Shown: one piece after another, positions 17,687 through 27,580 of the stretch
Layout of the letters: every line of letters starts with the position of its first letter
Numbering within the stretch: position 1 is the stretch's first letter
Assembly: GCA_025993795.1 (NCBI GenBank)
Contig: JAMQHL010000018.1
Coordinates: 1 to 64,000, forward strand
Direction of reading: 5' to 3'
Source of the DNA: Planctomycetota bacterium
Lineage (GTDB): Bacteria; Planctomycetota; UBA8742; UBA2392
DNA: 64,000 nucleotides
The notes under the pieces: generated by a model
What the model saw: only the letters and a program-made list of their open reading frames with translations
Databases searched by the model: none
Told to the model about the DNA's origin: nothing
Translations under genes and position numbers: made by a program

Positions 17687-18685
17687 ATGCCGACCTTCGA
17701 CGACAAGTTGGAAGACTGGAAGGATGTTGCGGACGACTTCGTCGGCGCATCGTTGCTGCTTGGCAACGGTGCGAGCCGCTCGATTTGGGATAGCTTCGAG
17801 TACGCATCTCTGCTGGAAGCCACGCGGAGCAACATCTACAAGCGCCTCAAGCCGGAAGACTATAGCCTCTTCAAGAAACTGAAGACTGAAAACTTTGAGC
17901 AAGTCCTTGGGACGCTTCAGTCAGCCGTCCTCGCTTGCGAGGCGCTGGGCTTGAACCCCGAGCCATTTGAGAAGCCCTATGCCCGTATTCGGGATGCCCT
18001 CGGTGAGGCCGTTACCAGAGTTCATGTTCCATGGGACAAGCTTGGCGAGGATCGGCTAAAGCTTCTGAACACGATTCTCGCCCAGTACGACTTCGTCTTC
18101 ACCACAAACTACGACCTTCTCGTCTACTGGGCCATCATGCAGGAGCCGTCCGACTTCAGGGACTACTTTTGGGGCCAAGGTTTTGACCTAACGGACACAG
18201 AAATCTGGGGAAAGGTCACCAAGGTAGTCTACTTGCATGGGGCGCTTCACCTGTATCGGGCTCAATCCGGAGAAGTGTGGAAGGCGAAGAAGGAAAACTT
18301 TGGGGCTGATCTACTGCTCAAATTCCCCAACGCCTTCGGACCGGGAGTAGAACCGCTGCTTATCTCCGAAGCATCTTCTGCGGACAAGCTGCGGTCGATC
18401 TATGGGTCGGACTACTTGTCATTCGCGTACTCGCAGTTCACGAATCACAAGGGGGCGCTGGTCATCTTCGGTCAGGGGCTGTCGAACAACGACCAACACT
18501 TGATTGACGCGATCAACAGTTGGCCGGACCAGGAGTTGGCGGTCTCAATCACGGGCGGGAAACCAGCTAGGATCAAGGCTCGCAAGGGTGAGTTGGCCTC
18601 ACTGTTTCCAGACGCCGACATCACATTTTTCAAGGCCGGTAGCCATCCGTTGGGCGACCCGAAGTTGCACGTGGAGCAGGCATGA
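17687..18685 (+). CDS. DUF4917 SIR2-like protein
   Basis: 332 residues. A Rossmann-like SIR2 pattern is visible: LLLGNGAS (about residues 24-31), FTTNYD (about 137) and YLHGAL (about 183), which are the NAD-binding and catalytic-region motifs of SIR2-type enzymes. The overall sequence resembles the DUF4917 family. In other defence systems SIR2 domains deplete NAD on phage infection; that role here is inference. Its stop overlaps the next start (ATGA at 18682-18685), so it is translationally coupled to the methyltransferase. Confidence 0.75.
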   Translation: MPTFDDKLEDWKDVADDFVGASLLLGNGASRSIWDSFEYASLLEATRSNIYKRLKPEDYSLFKKLKTENFEQVLGTLQSAVLACEALGLNPEPFEKPYARIRDALGEAVTRVHVPWDKLGEDRLKLLNTILAQYDFVFTTNYDLLVYWAIMQEPSDFRDYFWGQGFDLTDTEIWGKVTKVVYLHGALHLYRAQSGEVWKAKKENFGADLLLKFPNAFGPGVEPLLISEASSADKLRSIYGSDYLSFAYSQFTNHKGALVIFGQGLSNNDQHLIDAINSWPDQELAVSITGGKPARIKARKGELASLFPDADITFFKAGSHPLGDPKLHVEQA

Positions 18686-21582
18686 CCCACCCAGTCAAAG
18701 CACCGAAGAAACTCATTGAAGTGGCTCTGCCGCTGGATGCCATCAATGTGGCGTCGGCGCGGGAGAAGTCTATTCGGCATGGGCACCCCTCTACATTGCA
18801 CCTTTGGTGGGCGCGGCGGCCTTTGGCGGCGGCTCGGGCTGTTATTTTCTCGCAGATGGTGAATGACCCGTCGTGGAAGTGGGAGCTTGAGCACCCAGGT
18901 GAGATTCCGCCGAACCATCTGAAAGCCACGTGGGCCAAGAGCCGCAACCGCCTGTTCAAGATTATTGAAGACCTGGTGCTGTGGGAGAACACGACCAATG
19001 AGCCAGTTCTCGAAAAAGCACGCGAGGAAATCCGCAAGTCCTGGCGCGAGACTTGTGAACTGAACAAAGACCACACCGAGGCCGCAACACTTTTCAACCC
19101 GGACAAGCTGCCCGGCCTGCACGACCCCTTTGCCGGTGGCGGCGCGATCCCGCTGGAGGCCCAGCGCCTTGGGCTGGAAGCCTACGCCAGCGATCTGAAC
19201 CCGGTGGCGGTGCTGATCAACAAGGCAATGATCGAGATTCCGCCCAAGTTCGCGGGCAAGCCGCCCGTGAACCCCGAGGCCCGCAAGAAGTTCCTGGGCG
19301 CGTCGGCCAGCAATCTCAACTACCGGGGCGCACAAGGGTTGGCCGAGGACGTGCGCTACTACGGCCAATGGATGCGCGACGAGGCAGAGAAACGCATCGG
19401 CCACCTTTACCCCAAGGTCGAGATCACGAAGGACATGGCCAAAGACCGCCCCGACCTCAAGCCGCTAGTCGGAGAGAAGTTGACGGTTATTGCATGGTTG
19501 TGGGCACGCACGGTGAAAAGCCCCAACCCCGCTTATTCGCAAGTTGACGTGCCCCTAGCCTCTACGTTCATGCTCTGCACCAAGAAAGGCAAGGAAGCGT
19601 ATGTTGAGCCAGTCATCGGGAAGGACGGGTTCCATTTCGCGGTGCGGTTGGGGTCGCCAAAGAACCCAGAACAAATTCAATCTGGAACAAAACTGGCACG
19701 CGCCAACTTTCGCTGCGTGATGTCTGGCGTTGCAATCTCAGGCGACTACATAAAGGAAGAAGGCAAGGCGGGTCGAATGGGCGAGTGTGCTATGGCAGTT
19801 GTAGTCGAAGGTCCGCGAGGGAGAGTCTATCTGCCGAGTGCCCCTGAGATGGAACGCACGGCACGAGGCGTAAAGTCGGCCTGGCAACCTGATGTCGAGA
19901 TTTCAGGAAGTACGCAGTATCTGGGCATCAAACCATACGGAATGACGCTCTTTTCGCACCTGTTTCTGCCGAGGCAGCTGGGCACATTGAACACGTTCGG
20001 AGAATTGGCCGAACAAGTACGCACACAGGTTGTTCGCGATGCCTTGACTGCGCTGGGAAGCAAAAACTTAGCAGAGCGGTACGCCGACGCAATTGGCACG
20101 TATTTGGGCCTTTGTGTAAGCAGGCAAGCCAACCGAAGCTCTACGTTGAATTTCTGGGATTCTCAAGGCGAGAACGTGCAGCAGGTCTTCGCTCGTCAAG
20201 CACTTTCGATGACGTGGGACTTTGTGGAGGGCAACCCGCTTAGTCAATCCACAGGTAACATCTCGGGCCAGTTTGACTACCTGACCCGTGTGCTAGAGAC
20301 GTCGTGTTCGACCGCTGCTGCGGGAGTTGCAATCCAGCATGATGCGCAAACACAGACGCTGACGACTTCAAAAGTTGTCTGTACTGATCCGCCGTATTAC
20401 GACAACGTACCCTACGCAGACCTTTCTGATTTCTTCTACGTGTGGTTGCGACGTGCGCTGAGAGACATTGAACCGAAACTCTTTGCGACGGTTGCAGTGC
20501 CAAAAGCCGAGGAGCTGGTTGCCTTTGCCTACAGGCATGACGGCAAGGCTGGCGCGGAGGCGTTCTTTTTGAATGGAATGACGCACGCGATGCACCAGCT
20601 TGCCGTGCAAGTCCATCCAGCCTTTCCAACAACGATATTCTATGCGTTCAGACAAGCCGAAACGGATGACGACAGCGGCACCTCCAGCACTGGCTGGGAC
20701 ACTTTCTTAGACTCCGTGATTCGGGCAGGTTTTGGAATTAGTGGAACATGGCCCATGAGAACGGAGTATACGGGCAATTTGAAGACCAAGCGAAATGCAC
20801 TTGCATCAAGCATTGTGATCGTTTGTCGCCCCCGTTCGGCGAGCGCACCAACAACTGCACGCCGAGAATTTCTGCGGGAACTGAACGCTGTTTTGCCAGA
20901 GGCGCTCGACGAGATGACTCGCGGTTCCGACGACGAGACCTCGCCCGTCGCGCCTGTAGACCTTTCCCAGGCCATCATCGGTCCCGGCATGGCCGTGTTC
21001 TCCAAGTACGCGGCTGTCCTGGAGGCCGACGGCACGCCCATGTCCGTCAGGACAGCCCTGCAATTGATCAACCGCTTCCTTGCCGAAGACGACTTCGACG
21101 GCGACACCCAGTTCTGCCTGCGCTGGTTCGAGCAGCATAGCTGGGAGAATGGTGCCTACGGTGAAGCGGAAGTGCTCTCAAAGGCCAAGTCCACCAGTGT
21201 GGACGGCCTGAAAGCCGCAGGCGTTGTCGCGTCGTCAGGAGGCAAGCTGCGGCTCCTCAAGTACACCGAGTACCCCGAGGACTGGAACCCGGAGCAAGAC
21301 GACCGGCTTCCGATCTGGGAGGTGCTGCACCACCTGATCCGCGCCTTGAAGCAGCAGGGCGAGTCCGGCGCTGGCCGGGTGCTGGCCGTGGGCAACGTGC
21401 GCGGCAAGGCCGAGGCCGCCCGGCAATTGGCCTACCGCCTGTACACCCTGTGCGAGCGTGCCGGTCGCGCCGAAGATGCTCGCGCTTACAATGAACTGGT
21501 GACAAGCTGGAATGCTATCGAGGTAGCCGCAGGGGCCGAGCCGAAGCGCGACACGCGCACGCTGTTCGACAAGCAGAAGTAA
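18682..21582 (+). CDS. DUF1156 adenine-type DNA methyltransferase
   Basis: 966 residues. The N-terminus has the DUF1156 block ([20 protein letters not shown]). Motif I is [13 protein letters not shown] (about residue 147), the SAM-binding loop; motif IV is DPPYYDN (about 569), the amino-methylating catalytic loop. A long target-recognition insert lies between them. The C-terminal 250 residues are helical. COG1743 enzymes of this type recur in predicted defence islands together with DUF499 ATPases and SNF2 helicases, as here. It probably marks host DNA as self. The target sequence cannot be read from the gene. Confidence 0.92.
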   Translation: MTHPVKAPKKLIEVALPLDAINVASAREKSIRHGHPSTLHLWWARRPLAAARAVIFSQMVNDPSWKWELEHPGEIPPNHLKATWAKSRNRLFKIIEDLVLWENTTNEPVLEKAREEIRKSWRETCELNKDHTEAATLFNPDKLPGLHDPFAGGGAIPLEAQRLGLEAYASDLNPVAVLINKAMIEIPPKFAGKPPVNPEARKKFLGASASNLNYRGAQGLAEDVRYYGQWMRDEAEKRIGHLYPKVEITKDMAKDRPDLKPLVGEKLTVIAWLWARTVKSPNPAYSQVDVPLASTFMLCTKKGKEAYVEPVIGKDGFHFAVRLGSPKNPEQIQSGTKLARANFRCVMSGVAISGDYIKEEGKAGRMGECAMAVVVEGPRGRVYLPSAPEMERTARGVKSAWQPDVEISGSTQYLGIKPYGMTLFSHLFLPRQLGTLNTFGELAEQVRTQVVRDALTALGSKNLAERYADAIGTYLGLCVSRQANRSSTLNFWDSQGENVQQVFARQALSMTWDFVEGNPLSQSTGNISGQFDYLTRVLETSCSTAAAGVAIQHDAQTQTLTTSKVVCTDPPYYDNVPYADLSDFFYVWLRRALRDIEPKLFATVAVPKAEELVAFAYRHDGKAGAEAFFLNGMTHAMHQLAVQVHPAFPTTIFYAFRQAETDDDSGTSSTGWDTFLDSVIRAGFGISGTWPMRTEYTGNLKTKRNALASSIVIVCRPRSASAPTTARREFLRELNAVLPEALDEMTRGSDDETSPVAPVDLSQAIIGPGMAVFSKYAAVLEADGTPMSVRTALQLINRFLAEDDFDGDTQFCLRWFEQHSWENGAYGEAEVLSKAKSTSVDGLKAAGVVASSGGKLRLLKYTEYPEDWNPEQDDRLPIWEVLHHLIRALKQQGESGAGRVLAVGNVRGKAEAARQLAYRLYTLCERAGRAEDARAYNELVTSWNAIEVAAGAEPKRDTRTLFDKQK

Positions 21583-21592
21583 GGAACAAAGC

Positions 21593-24406
21593 ATGAAGGC
21601 GTGGAGAGAAATCGCGGTGCCGCACCCGGACGTGCTGGAGGGCACCTTCCTGCAATCGGAATTTGCCGCCGACATCACCGCCGTGCGCACCAACCGCGCC
21701 ACGCCCGAGTATCAGGACGCCAAGGCGTTTTATCAGCGCACGTTCATCACCGACGGAATGCGCAGGCTGTTGATTCAGGTGGCGCAAAGGCTGGCCGCCC
21801 GCAACGGCGAGCCGGTGATCCAGTTGCAGACAGCATTCGGCGGCGGCAAGACCCACACCTTGCTGGCCGTGTACCACCTGGCCAAGCGGAAATGCCCACT
21901 GAAAGACCTGGCGGGCATCCCGGAGATCATTGATGCCGCTGGCCTGATGGATGTGCCGCAGGCCAACGTGGCTGTGCTCGACGGCAACGAGCGCCCGCCC
22001 AGTGAATCCTGGAAGCACGGCAAGACCGAAGTGCGCACCCTGTGGGGCGAGATGTCGTGGCAACTCGGCGGCGAGCCTGCCTTCGAGCTTGTGAAGGAGT
22101 CCGACGCCGCAGGCAAAGCCCCCGGCAAGGAGAAGCTGCGGCAAGTGCTGGAAATGTGCGCCCCATGTGTTGTGCTGATTGACGAACTTGTGGCCTACGT
22201 GCGCCAGTTCGGTGAGGGCGAGAAGCTGACGGGCGGTAGCTACGACAGCAACCTTTCGTTTGCGAACCAGTTGACCGAGGCCGCCAAGCAGGTTCCGAAC
22301 GCGATTGTGTTGGCCTCGCTGCCGGAGTCCGAGGTTGAGGCCGGAAGCCAGCACGGCCAGCGCACCCTCAAGGCGCTGGAGAAGGTGTTTGCCCGAGTGC
22401 AGGCGCTGTGGAAGCCGGTCTCAACGGAGGAAGCGTTCGAGATCGTGCGCCGACGACTCTTTGAGCCGCTGCGTGACGTGAAGGCGCGGGATCAGGTGTG
22501 CCGGGCCTTCGCCGACATCTACGTGCAGGAAGGTGCCAAGCTGCCCGGCGAGACGCAGGAAGGCCGCTACTACGACCGGCTGGTGCGTGCCTACCCGATC
22601 CACCCGGAGATTTTCGACAGGCTCTACGAGGACTGGACGACCATCGAGGGTTTTCAGCGGACACGCGGCGTGCTCAAGCTGATGGCCAAGGTGATTTACC
22701 GCCTATGGAAAGCCGACAACCGCGACTTCCTGATCATGCCCGGCAGCCTGCCGCTGGCGGACGGCGAGACACGCAACGAACTGACTTACTACCTGACGCC
22801 GGGCTGGGACGCGGTAATCGAGCGCGACATTGACGGCGAAAAGGCGGAGTCCACCGAGCTTGAGAGCAAGGAGACGCGCTTTGGTGCCGTGAACGCAGCG
22901 CGACGGGTGGCCCGCACTCTGTTTCTGGGCACGGCCCCGGCCTCGGCGGCAACCAAGCCGGGCATTCGCGGCCTGGACAGGGCGCGGACGCTGCTGGGGT
23001 GCGTGCAGCCGGGGCAGTCGTCGGCGCTGTATTCGGATGCGCTCAACCGTCTGCTGGACCGCTGCCATTTCCTGAATGCGTCCGGGGATAAGACGCTGGA
23101 CAACACGCGGTTCTGGTTCGACACCCGCGCCAACCTGCGGCGCGAGATGGAGGACCGCAAGCGGCGCTTTGAGGACAAGAACGAAGTCCGCACCAAGCTG
23201 GCGGAGGTGATGAAGCGTGTGACGGCTGGCGCGACGATGTTCGATGGCGTGCACGTTTTCACGCCCCACGCCGACGTGCCGGACGACAGCGGACTGCGCC
23301 TGGTGATCTTGCCGCCCGAGGCATATCGGACGAAGGAAGACTCTAAGTTCACCGATGACGCGGTGATGGAGTACATCCGGCCTCGCGGCACGAAGCCCCG
23401 CCATCGCGCCAACCGTCTGCTCTTCCTCGCGCCGGATCAAGGCTCGTTGCAGCGGGTGCGCGATGCCGTGAGGGTGGCACTGGCGTGGAAGTCTATCGTT
23501 GACGACATCGACGACGGCAAGCTGAACATTGACCAGCTTCAACGCAAGCAGGCCGAGAAAGAGGCCAAGATTGCCGAGGACGTGCTGCCTCGTGCAGCGC
23601 GGGAGTGCTTCAAGTGGCTGGTGTGTCCGGGCCTGAGTTCGCCCACTGAACAGCAAGTGACGATTGAGGCGTTCGCGCTCAACACCAGCGCACAGTCATT
23701 GGGCTCAGAGATCGAACGGGTCAGCACAGAGAACGAGTGGGTGATCCTGGCGTGGTCGCCGGTGCACCTGCGGACGCGCCTCAAGGAGCTTTACTGGAAA
23801 GCGGACAAGCCAGCGGTTTCGGCGCTGGCGTTCTGGGAGGACAGCCAGCGTTACCTCTACCTGCCGCGCCTCAAGGACCGCAGCGTGCTTGAGAGTGCGA
23901 TCTACAAAGGCGCAGCCACTAAGGACTTCTTCGGTACAGCCTATGGCCAGAACGGGCCAGAGTTTGAAGGCTTCCAGTTTGGCGACGCCGCCGTGCAAGT
24001 TGACGACACGCTTCTGTTGATCGAGCCAGAAGCCGCCCGGAAGTACGAAGAGGCCCTGGCCGCTAAGGCAAAGAAGCCCACCGGGAAAGTGACAACCGGC
24101 GGCAATGCCGGTAGCCAACCGGAAGGCTCGACGACAACCCAACCGCAGCCCGGCACAGGCAAGCCAGCCACGGCAAAGCACAAGTTCTTCCACGCCAGCG
24201 CGGACGTTCCCCCAGCCACGGCCAAGATGCGGCTGGTGCAGCTGGCAGAGGAAATCGTGAACGTGCTGGCCTCGGACCCAAACGCGAGCGTGCAGGTAAC
24301 GCTAGAGGTAAGCGCAGAGTTCCCGAACGGCGTAACGGAGCACGTCAAACGGTCAGTGTCCGAAAACGCCGCCAGCCTGAGGGTCAAAGATCATCATTGG
24401 GAGTAG
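21593..24406 (+). CDS. DUF499 AAA+ ATPase
   Basis: 937 residues, start ATG at 21593 with AAGGA upstream, 10 nt after the methyltransferase. The Walker A loop is TAFGGGKTHTLL (Lys86, Thr87); CVVLIDELVAYVRQ at about residues 190-205 gives the Walker B acidic pair. COG1483 proteins are the standard partner of COG1743 methyltransferases. The C-terminal part is more variable, with a low-complexity Gly/Thr/Pro linker (about residues 825-855) and an end domain. By analogy to PglY/BrxC-like ATPases it may couple phage-DNA sensing to modification; this is inference. Confidence 0.9.
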   Translation: MKAWREIAVPHPDVLEGTFLQSEFAADITAVRTNRATPEYQDAKAFYQRTFITDGMRRLLIQVAQRLAARNGEPVIQLQTAFGGGKTHTLLAVYHLAKRKCPLKDLAGIPEIIDAAGLMDVPQANVAVLDGNERPPSESWKHGKTEVRTLWGEMSWQLGGEPAFELVKESDAAGKAPGKEKLRQVLEMCAPCVVLIDELVAYVRQFGEGEKLTGGSYDSNLSFANQLTEAAKQVPNAIVLASLPESEVEAGSQHGQRTLKALEKVFARVQALWKPVSTEEAFEIVRRRLFEPLRDVKARDQVCRAFADIYVQEGAKLPGETQEGRYYDRLVRAYPIHPEIFDRLYEDWTTIEGFQRTRGVLKLMAKVIYRLWKADNRDFLIMPGSLPLADGETRNELTYYLTPGWDAVIERDIDGEKAESTELESKETRFGAVNAARRVARTLFLGTAPASAATKPGIRGLDRARTLLGCVQPGQSSALYSDALNRLLDRCHFLNASGDKTLDNTRFWFDTRANLRREMEDRKRRFEDKNEVRTKLAEVMKRVTAGATMFDGVHVFTPHADVPDDSGLRLVILPPEAYRTKEDSKFTDDAVMEYIRPRGTKPRHRANRLLFLAPDQGSLQRVRDAVRVALAWKSIVDDIDDGKLNIDQLQRKQAEKEAKIAEDVLPRAARECFKWLVCPGLSSPTEQQVTIEAFALNTSAQSLGSEIERVSTENEWVILAWSPVHLRTRLKELYWKADKPAVSALAFWEDSQRYLYLPRLKDRSVLESAIYKGAATKDFFGTAYGQNGPEFEGFQFGDAAVQVDDTLLLIEPEAARKYEEALAAKAKKPTGKVTTGGNAGSQPEGSTTTQPQPGTGKPATAKHKFFHASADVPPATAKMRLVQLAEEIVNVLASDPNASVQVTLEVSAEFPNGVTEHVKRSVSENAASLRVKDHHWE

Positions 24407-24547
24407 CCACCCACTGGACCGAATAAACCGAAACGCCACAACGTTTCCACAGGTAGCCAAGGTTGATAATGTGGATGTTGCCGCACTAACTTCATCGGAA
24501 AGGCGTCGAGGCCCGGCAAACCCGCCGCGACGGAGGCGAACCTGAGC

Positions 24548-25396
24548 ATGGCCAAGGCACGCTCACAAGCGAAGAAGCCCAAATCGCAGCGGCCCTCGCT
24601 TCCCGACTTCAAGAAACCTCCAGTCGTGGAGGTCGTGTGCGGTGTGACGTTCGAGCCGCTGGCCAAGTTCTTGGTGCATCACGTCGGCTTTCTCTGGGCT
24701 CAGTTCAGCCAACAGTTTCCCGAGGTTAGTGAGCAACCCTCGCTGCCGGTTACCATCGAGAATTTTGACGGCAACAACCGGATCGACTTTCAGTTTTCCC
24801 ACGTGATGCCTTGGCCGAGGGCGTTTTTCTCGCAGCCGAATGGTGGCGACATCATTCAGGTGCAACGGGAGCGATTCCTGTACAACTGGCGTAAGCGTGC
24901 TGGCGAGGAGTACCCGCGCTTTGACACGGTCTACTCCAGATTCTTGAAGGCAGTCGATACGTTCAGCCAGTTCTCGCAGCAAATGCGTATTGGGGACATC
25001 GTACCTGTTCAGTTCGAGCTGACCTACCTCAACATGCTGGTGCAGGGTGATGACTGGGCCACTTGGGAGGGAATCGGGCGAATGTTTCCGGGCGCTCCGA
25101 GCTTGAAGGAGACACCCCGCTTGCTCGATGAGCCGCAATCAGTGAACTGGGTCACCACGTACAACCTCCCGGATCAACAGGGTCGGTTGCATGTCACGCT
25201 GCGGTCCGGCACGCGAAACACTGATAAGAAGCCTGCACTTTTGCTGGACCTGACCGTAAGAGGAATGCCGAAGCTAAGGGAGCAGGCCGGAGTGGATGCT
25301 TGGTTCCAGCTTGCGCGGGAGTGGATAGTGCGTGGGTTCTATGAGATTACTTCGGAAGCCGTACAATCAAGCGTTTGGGAGCGAACTCGGCCATGA
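24548..25396 (+). CDS. TIGR04255 family protein
   Basis: 282 residues. The start of the conserved domain (PPVVEVVCGVTFEPL at about residue 24) and the RFLYNWRK segment are characteristic of the sporadically distributed TIGR04255 family. After a basic N-terminus there is no membrane span. No biochemical function is established for the family; its patchy distribution suggests mobile or defence association. It follows the ATPase after a 141-nt gap that shows no gene. Its stop overlaps the next start as ATGA. Confidence 0.8.
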   Translation: MAKARSQAKKPKSQRPSLPDFKKPPVVEVVCGVTFEPLAKFLVHHVGFLWAQFSQQFPEVSEQPSLPVTIENFDGNNRIDFQFSHVMPWPRAFFSQPNGGDIIQVQRERFLYNWRKRAGEEYPRFDTVYSRFLKAVDTFSQFSQQMRIGDIVPVQFELTYLNMLVQGDDWATWEGIGRMFPGAPSLKETPRLLDEPQSVNWVTTYNLPDQQGRLHVTLRSGTRNTDKKPALLLDLTVRGMPKLREQAGVDAWFQLAREWIVRGFYEITSEAVQSSVWERTRP

Positions 25397-26067
25397 CTAA
25401 CACGATTGCCCGCCCGAACAACCGTTTAGCGAGCGTTAGCGCAGGGGGTGCCTTCCTGGGAACCCGAGACTTTGATGTCGAGTACATTGCTGACGCCCGT
25501 CTGGCAGCCAACTTGCAAGAAAAGGGAGTGATGCGGCAGAGGGTCGCTGATGCTTGGCACGGGCTGACCGCCGTGGGCAGCATATTTGTACCTGACTCAT
25601 CCGAACCAAGTGAGCGGGACCTTCGCTTTGTCGTGCTGCTGTCTGGTTCGCTGAATTCCAACCGGGACCTGATTCGTGCTCTCGGTGAAGCCTTAGACAA
25701 GAGCAAGAAAGAGAGTCTCTCCATTGAAGTGGAGAACACTCTTCAAGCTGCTGTTCAAAGTGGCGACGAATGGAAAGCGATACCCAACGAGGACTCTGTC
25801 AATTGCGCGAGGCGTCTGCTGTCTGCTCTGGAAGCGCGTAACCTTCGTCCACATCGAATTGCCCGCGCCCAAGACGAGGGCTTGGGAATGACCTACGTCC
25901 GGCATGGCCGCAAGGCTTACATCGAGTGCAGAAACGACGGCACAACATGGGCAAGCCTGCTGGGCGACTCGCCGATACCGAAGGTCCTCAAACTAGGGAA
26001 ACGAGCCAGTGAGTTCGATGCCTTTGTCGAGAGAATTGGAACGCACCTACTCCCCTTCACTCTCTGA
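25393..26067 (+). CDS. Hypothetical protein paired with TIGR04255 protein
   Basis: 224 residues. The ATG at 25393 overlaps the previous stop (ATGA), which fixes the start and implies translational coupling. The sequence is soluble and mixed alpha/beta, with LRFVVLLSGSLNSN and a C-terminal GTTWASLLGD segment. I recognise no family. It is likely an obligate partner of the TIGR04255 protein. Confidence 0.6.
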   Translation: MTNTIARPNNRLASVSAGGAFLGTRDFDVEYIADARLAANLQEKGVMRQRVADAWHGLTAVGSIFVPDSSEPSERDLRFVVLLSGSLNSNRDLIRALGEALDKSKKESLSIEVENTLQAAVQSGDEWKAIPNEDSVNCARRLLSALEARNLRPHRIARAQDEGLGMTYVRHGRKAYIECRNDGTTWASLLGDSPIPKVLKLGKRASEFDAFVERIGTHLLPFTL

Positions 26068-26644
26068 CGACGAGACAAGGCTCTCGGCAATCGAGCGGCT
26101 GGCCCACCGGGGCCGATCCGCCAACCAGAGCTTTGACGGGGCTGAGTGGTTGTTCTGGGCTGTTCAACGCTTTGGCGACGTGGGCAATGGTCGTCGCGGC
26201 GTGAACATGGACGACATCAGCCACAACGGGCAGCCGTATCCTGGTAGCACTGACGGCATGTCGATGAACCGGGCTCTATACAGCCTTGCGAGCGATGTCT
26301 TGGTCTCCACGGCACGCCCATCTTGGGGTGTGGCTGGGCTGCAAAGCGCAAGCCTGCCCCCAAGCCTAGATGTTCCCGACGGAAAGAAAAAAGCCAAGTG
26401 GGCGCTCAGACCCAAACACGTACCCACCAAGGCTTCCAAGCGTCGGGATGGTATTGAACTGCCCGAGAACTTCGCTCACTGCGTGCTGATGCACTACCGA
26501 AACGAAGAAGAGAAGGCAGGCAAGAAAGTTAAGAATGACGAAGTCCGCTTTGCATTCTCGACCGCCTTGGTCGAGGCTTTGCAGGTGATCGCCGAGCCTG
26601 AAGAAACCATCTTGCCCAACGCCGACGTACAGCAGTTGGGCTAA
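26018..26644 (+). CDS. Hypothetical protein, 208 aa, third gene of the cassette
   Basis: The ATG at 26018 overlaps the preceding gene by 50 nt; a GTG at 26009 is the alternative. The protein is hydrophilic, with an Arg/Lys-rich middle and an acidic C-terminus (EETILPNADVQQ). No recognisable domain. The overlap supports joint translation with the two genes upstream. Confidence 0.5.
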   Translation: MPLSRELERTYSPSLSDDETRLSAIERLAHRGRSANQSFDGAEWLFWAVQRFGDVGNGRRGVNMDDISHNGQPYPGSTDGMSMNRALYSLASDVLVSTARPSWGVAGLQSASLPPSLDVPDGKKKAKWALRPKHVPTKASKRRDGIELPENFAHCVLMHYRNEEEKAGKKVKNDEVRFAFSTALVEALQVIAEPEETILPNADVQQLG

Positions 26645-26819
26645 GCCCACTAGAGTTGTTCGCTAGAAGCCCTGCTTTCCAGGGGGGGTCAGAACACCAC
26701 ACGCCACACTGCGTCAAGCGTCTCTGTCCAGAATCGCAACCCGAATCGACTAAGATGTAGCGGTGGCTTAGTCAGGCTGTGTGTAGAATCGCCGCTAGGA
26801 TTTCCGGTTGGAGGGCGAG

Positions 26820-27095
26820 ATGCCGGATCAGCACTTGCGACAGCGAATGGCTTACGTGATGGACCAGTTCGACAGGCTGCGTCGATTAACCATGATTGGT
26901 GCTCGGCTGGACCCTATGAACAAAGAAGATGCGGCTGACCTGACTCGTTTGCTTGACCAACTTGAGAAGGAAGTAAAGGAGGTCAAAGCCAAGTACAGTC
27001 TTGCAAAGCGCATCAGCGGACCCGGCCCAATGATCATCGAAGGCGAGATAGTGGTCTTCAGGCGAACGCGCAGAGGGCGGAAGCGCAACGGATAG
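26820..27095 (+). CDS. Small coiled-coil hypothetical protein
   Basis: 91 residues. The ATG at 26820 has GGAGG 5 nt upstream, better than the in-frame TTG at 26808. It is mostly helix with a heptad-like stretch (LTRLLDQLEKEVKEVKAKY) and ends in a basic tail (RRTRRGRKRNG) that could contact nucleic acid. It is the last gene of the island, separated by 175 nt from the TIGR04255 cassette. Function unknown. Confidence 0.55.
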   Translation: MPDQHLRQRMAYVMDQFDRLRRLTMIGARLDPMNKEDAADLTRLLDQLEKEVKEVKAKYSLAKRISGPGPMIIEGEIVVFRRTRRGRKRNG

Positions 27096-27400
27096 CCAGA
27101 CCATGTGCTTCGTTGGGGCGGCACTCGATCTGATAACGGCCCGGAACTCCAACAGGGCCAGTTTGCTGACAACATCAATCGAAAGTTCGTGAGAGCAGGA
27201 AACTACGTTCTGCACACGCAAGAGCATCGTGTCCGGCACATTAGCTCAATCCGATCTGCCTTCTTCGCTCATCCGAGTCCGGGTGAGTGATCACGCGCAA
27301 GCGGGTTGACCGCCCAGGCGAATTTGCCTGGCTTGATGATCAAAGAGGGCGCGGTTGGTCGCAGCGGACGACTCGCTTTTTATGCGCAAACCTTCCTTTA

Positions 27401-27426
27401 CCTGTATCTTATCGTGTATTCGACTG
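27401..27426 (+). promoter_or_regulatory. Possible integrase arm-type site, right
   Basis: CCTGTATCTTATCGTGTATTCGACTG parallels 1846-1870 near the left end: CCTGTA, TATCGTGTA and GACTG are shared in the same order. It lies 79 nt inside the right att copy. Integrases of this family bind such arm sites outside the core. Confidence 0.35.
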
Positions 27427-27468
27427 GCCGATGGCCACAGAGCCAGCGGATCGTCCATCAACACGAAA

Positions 27469-27497
27469 GCCGCCCGCAGAGCGTGTCCACGGGCGGC
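27469..27497 (-). terminator. Rho-independent-like terminator of tRNA-Lys
   Basis: Perfect 8-bp stem GCCGCCCG / CGGGCGGC, followed on the minus strand by TTTCGTGTT. It lies 8 nt past the CCA end of the tRNA gene. Since it is inside the island it would be an island-supplied replacement for the displaced terminator at 1629-1660. Confidence 0.6.
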
Positions 27498-27504
27498 AAG
27501 AGAG

Positions 27505-27553
27505 TGGTGGATCGGCCGGGACTCGAACCCGGAACCCACGGCTTAAAAGGCCG
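27505..27553. repeat. attR: 49-bp direct repeat, right island end
   Basis: Identical to 1672-1720. It forms the 3' 49 nt of the intact tRNA-Lys gene, from the anticodon stem to the CCA, so the island restores a functional tRNA on integration. Confidence 0.93.
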
Positions 27554-27580
27554 CTACTCTACCAATTGAGCTACCGATCC
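27505..27580 (-). tRNA. tRNA-Lys (anticodon TTT)
   Basis: 76 nt including an encoded CCA. The acceptor stem GGATCGG/CCGATCC is perfect; D arm, anticodon arm with loop CTTTTAA, and a CCGGG/CCCGG T stem with TTCGAGT loop are present. The anticodon is at 27545-27547. The 3' two thirds are the integration target of the island. Confidence 0.96.

Larger units (their letters stand above)
27096..27504. other. Right island end, gene-free
   Basis: No coding frame is convincing. It contains the possible arm site at 27401-27426 and the tRNA terminator stem at 27469-27497, and nothing else I can recognise. Confidence 0.6.
1672..27553. mobile_element. tRNA-Lys genomic island carrying a predicted defence system
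   Basis: About 25.9 kb bounded by a perfect 49-bp repeat of the tRNA-Lys 3' part. A tyrosine recombinase lies 185 bp inside the left end; the intact tRNA lies at the right end. No conjugation, relaxase or phage structural genes are visible, so it is best described as an integrative or mobilisable island whose cargo is mostly a defence operon (11584-27095). The left-half genes have visibly lower GC and less biased codon use than the backbone, as expected for acquired DNA. Confidence 0.9.

Noticed and set aside
11584..24406. Calling the operon DISARM or BREX
   Set aside because: The SNF2 helicase and methyltransferase recall DISARM class 1, but there is no DUF1998 protein (DrmB), no DrmA helicase and no PLD protein; BREX phosphatase and Lon-like genes are also absent.
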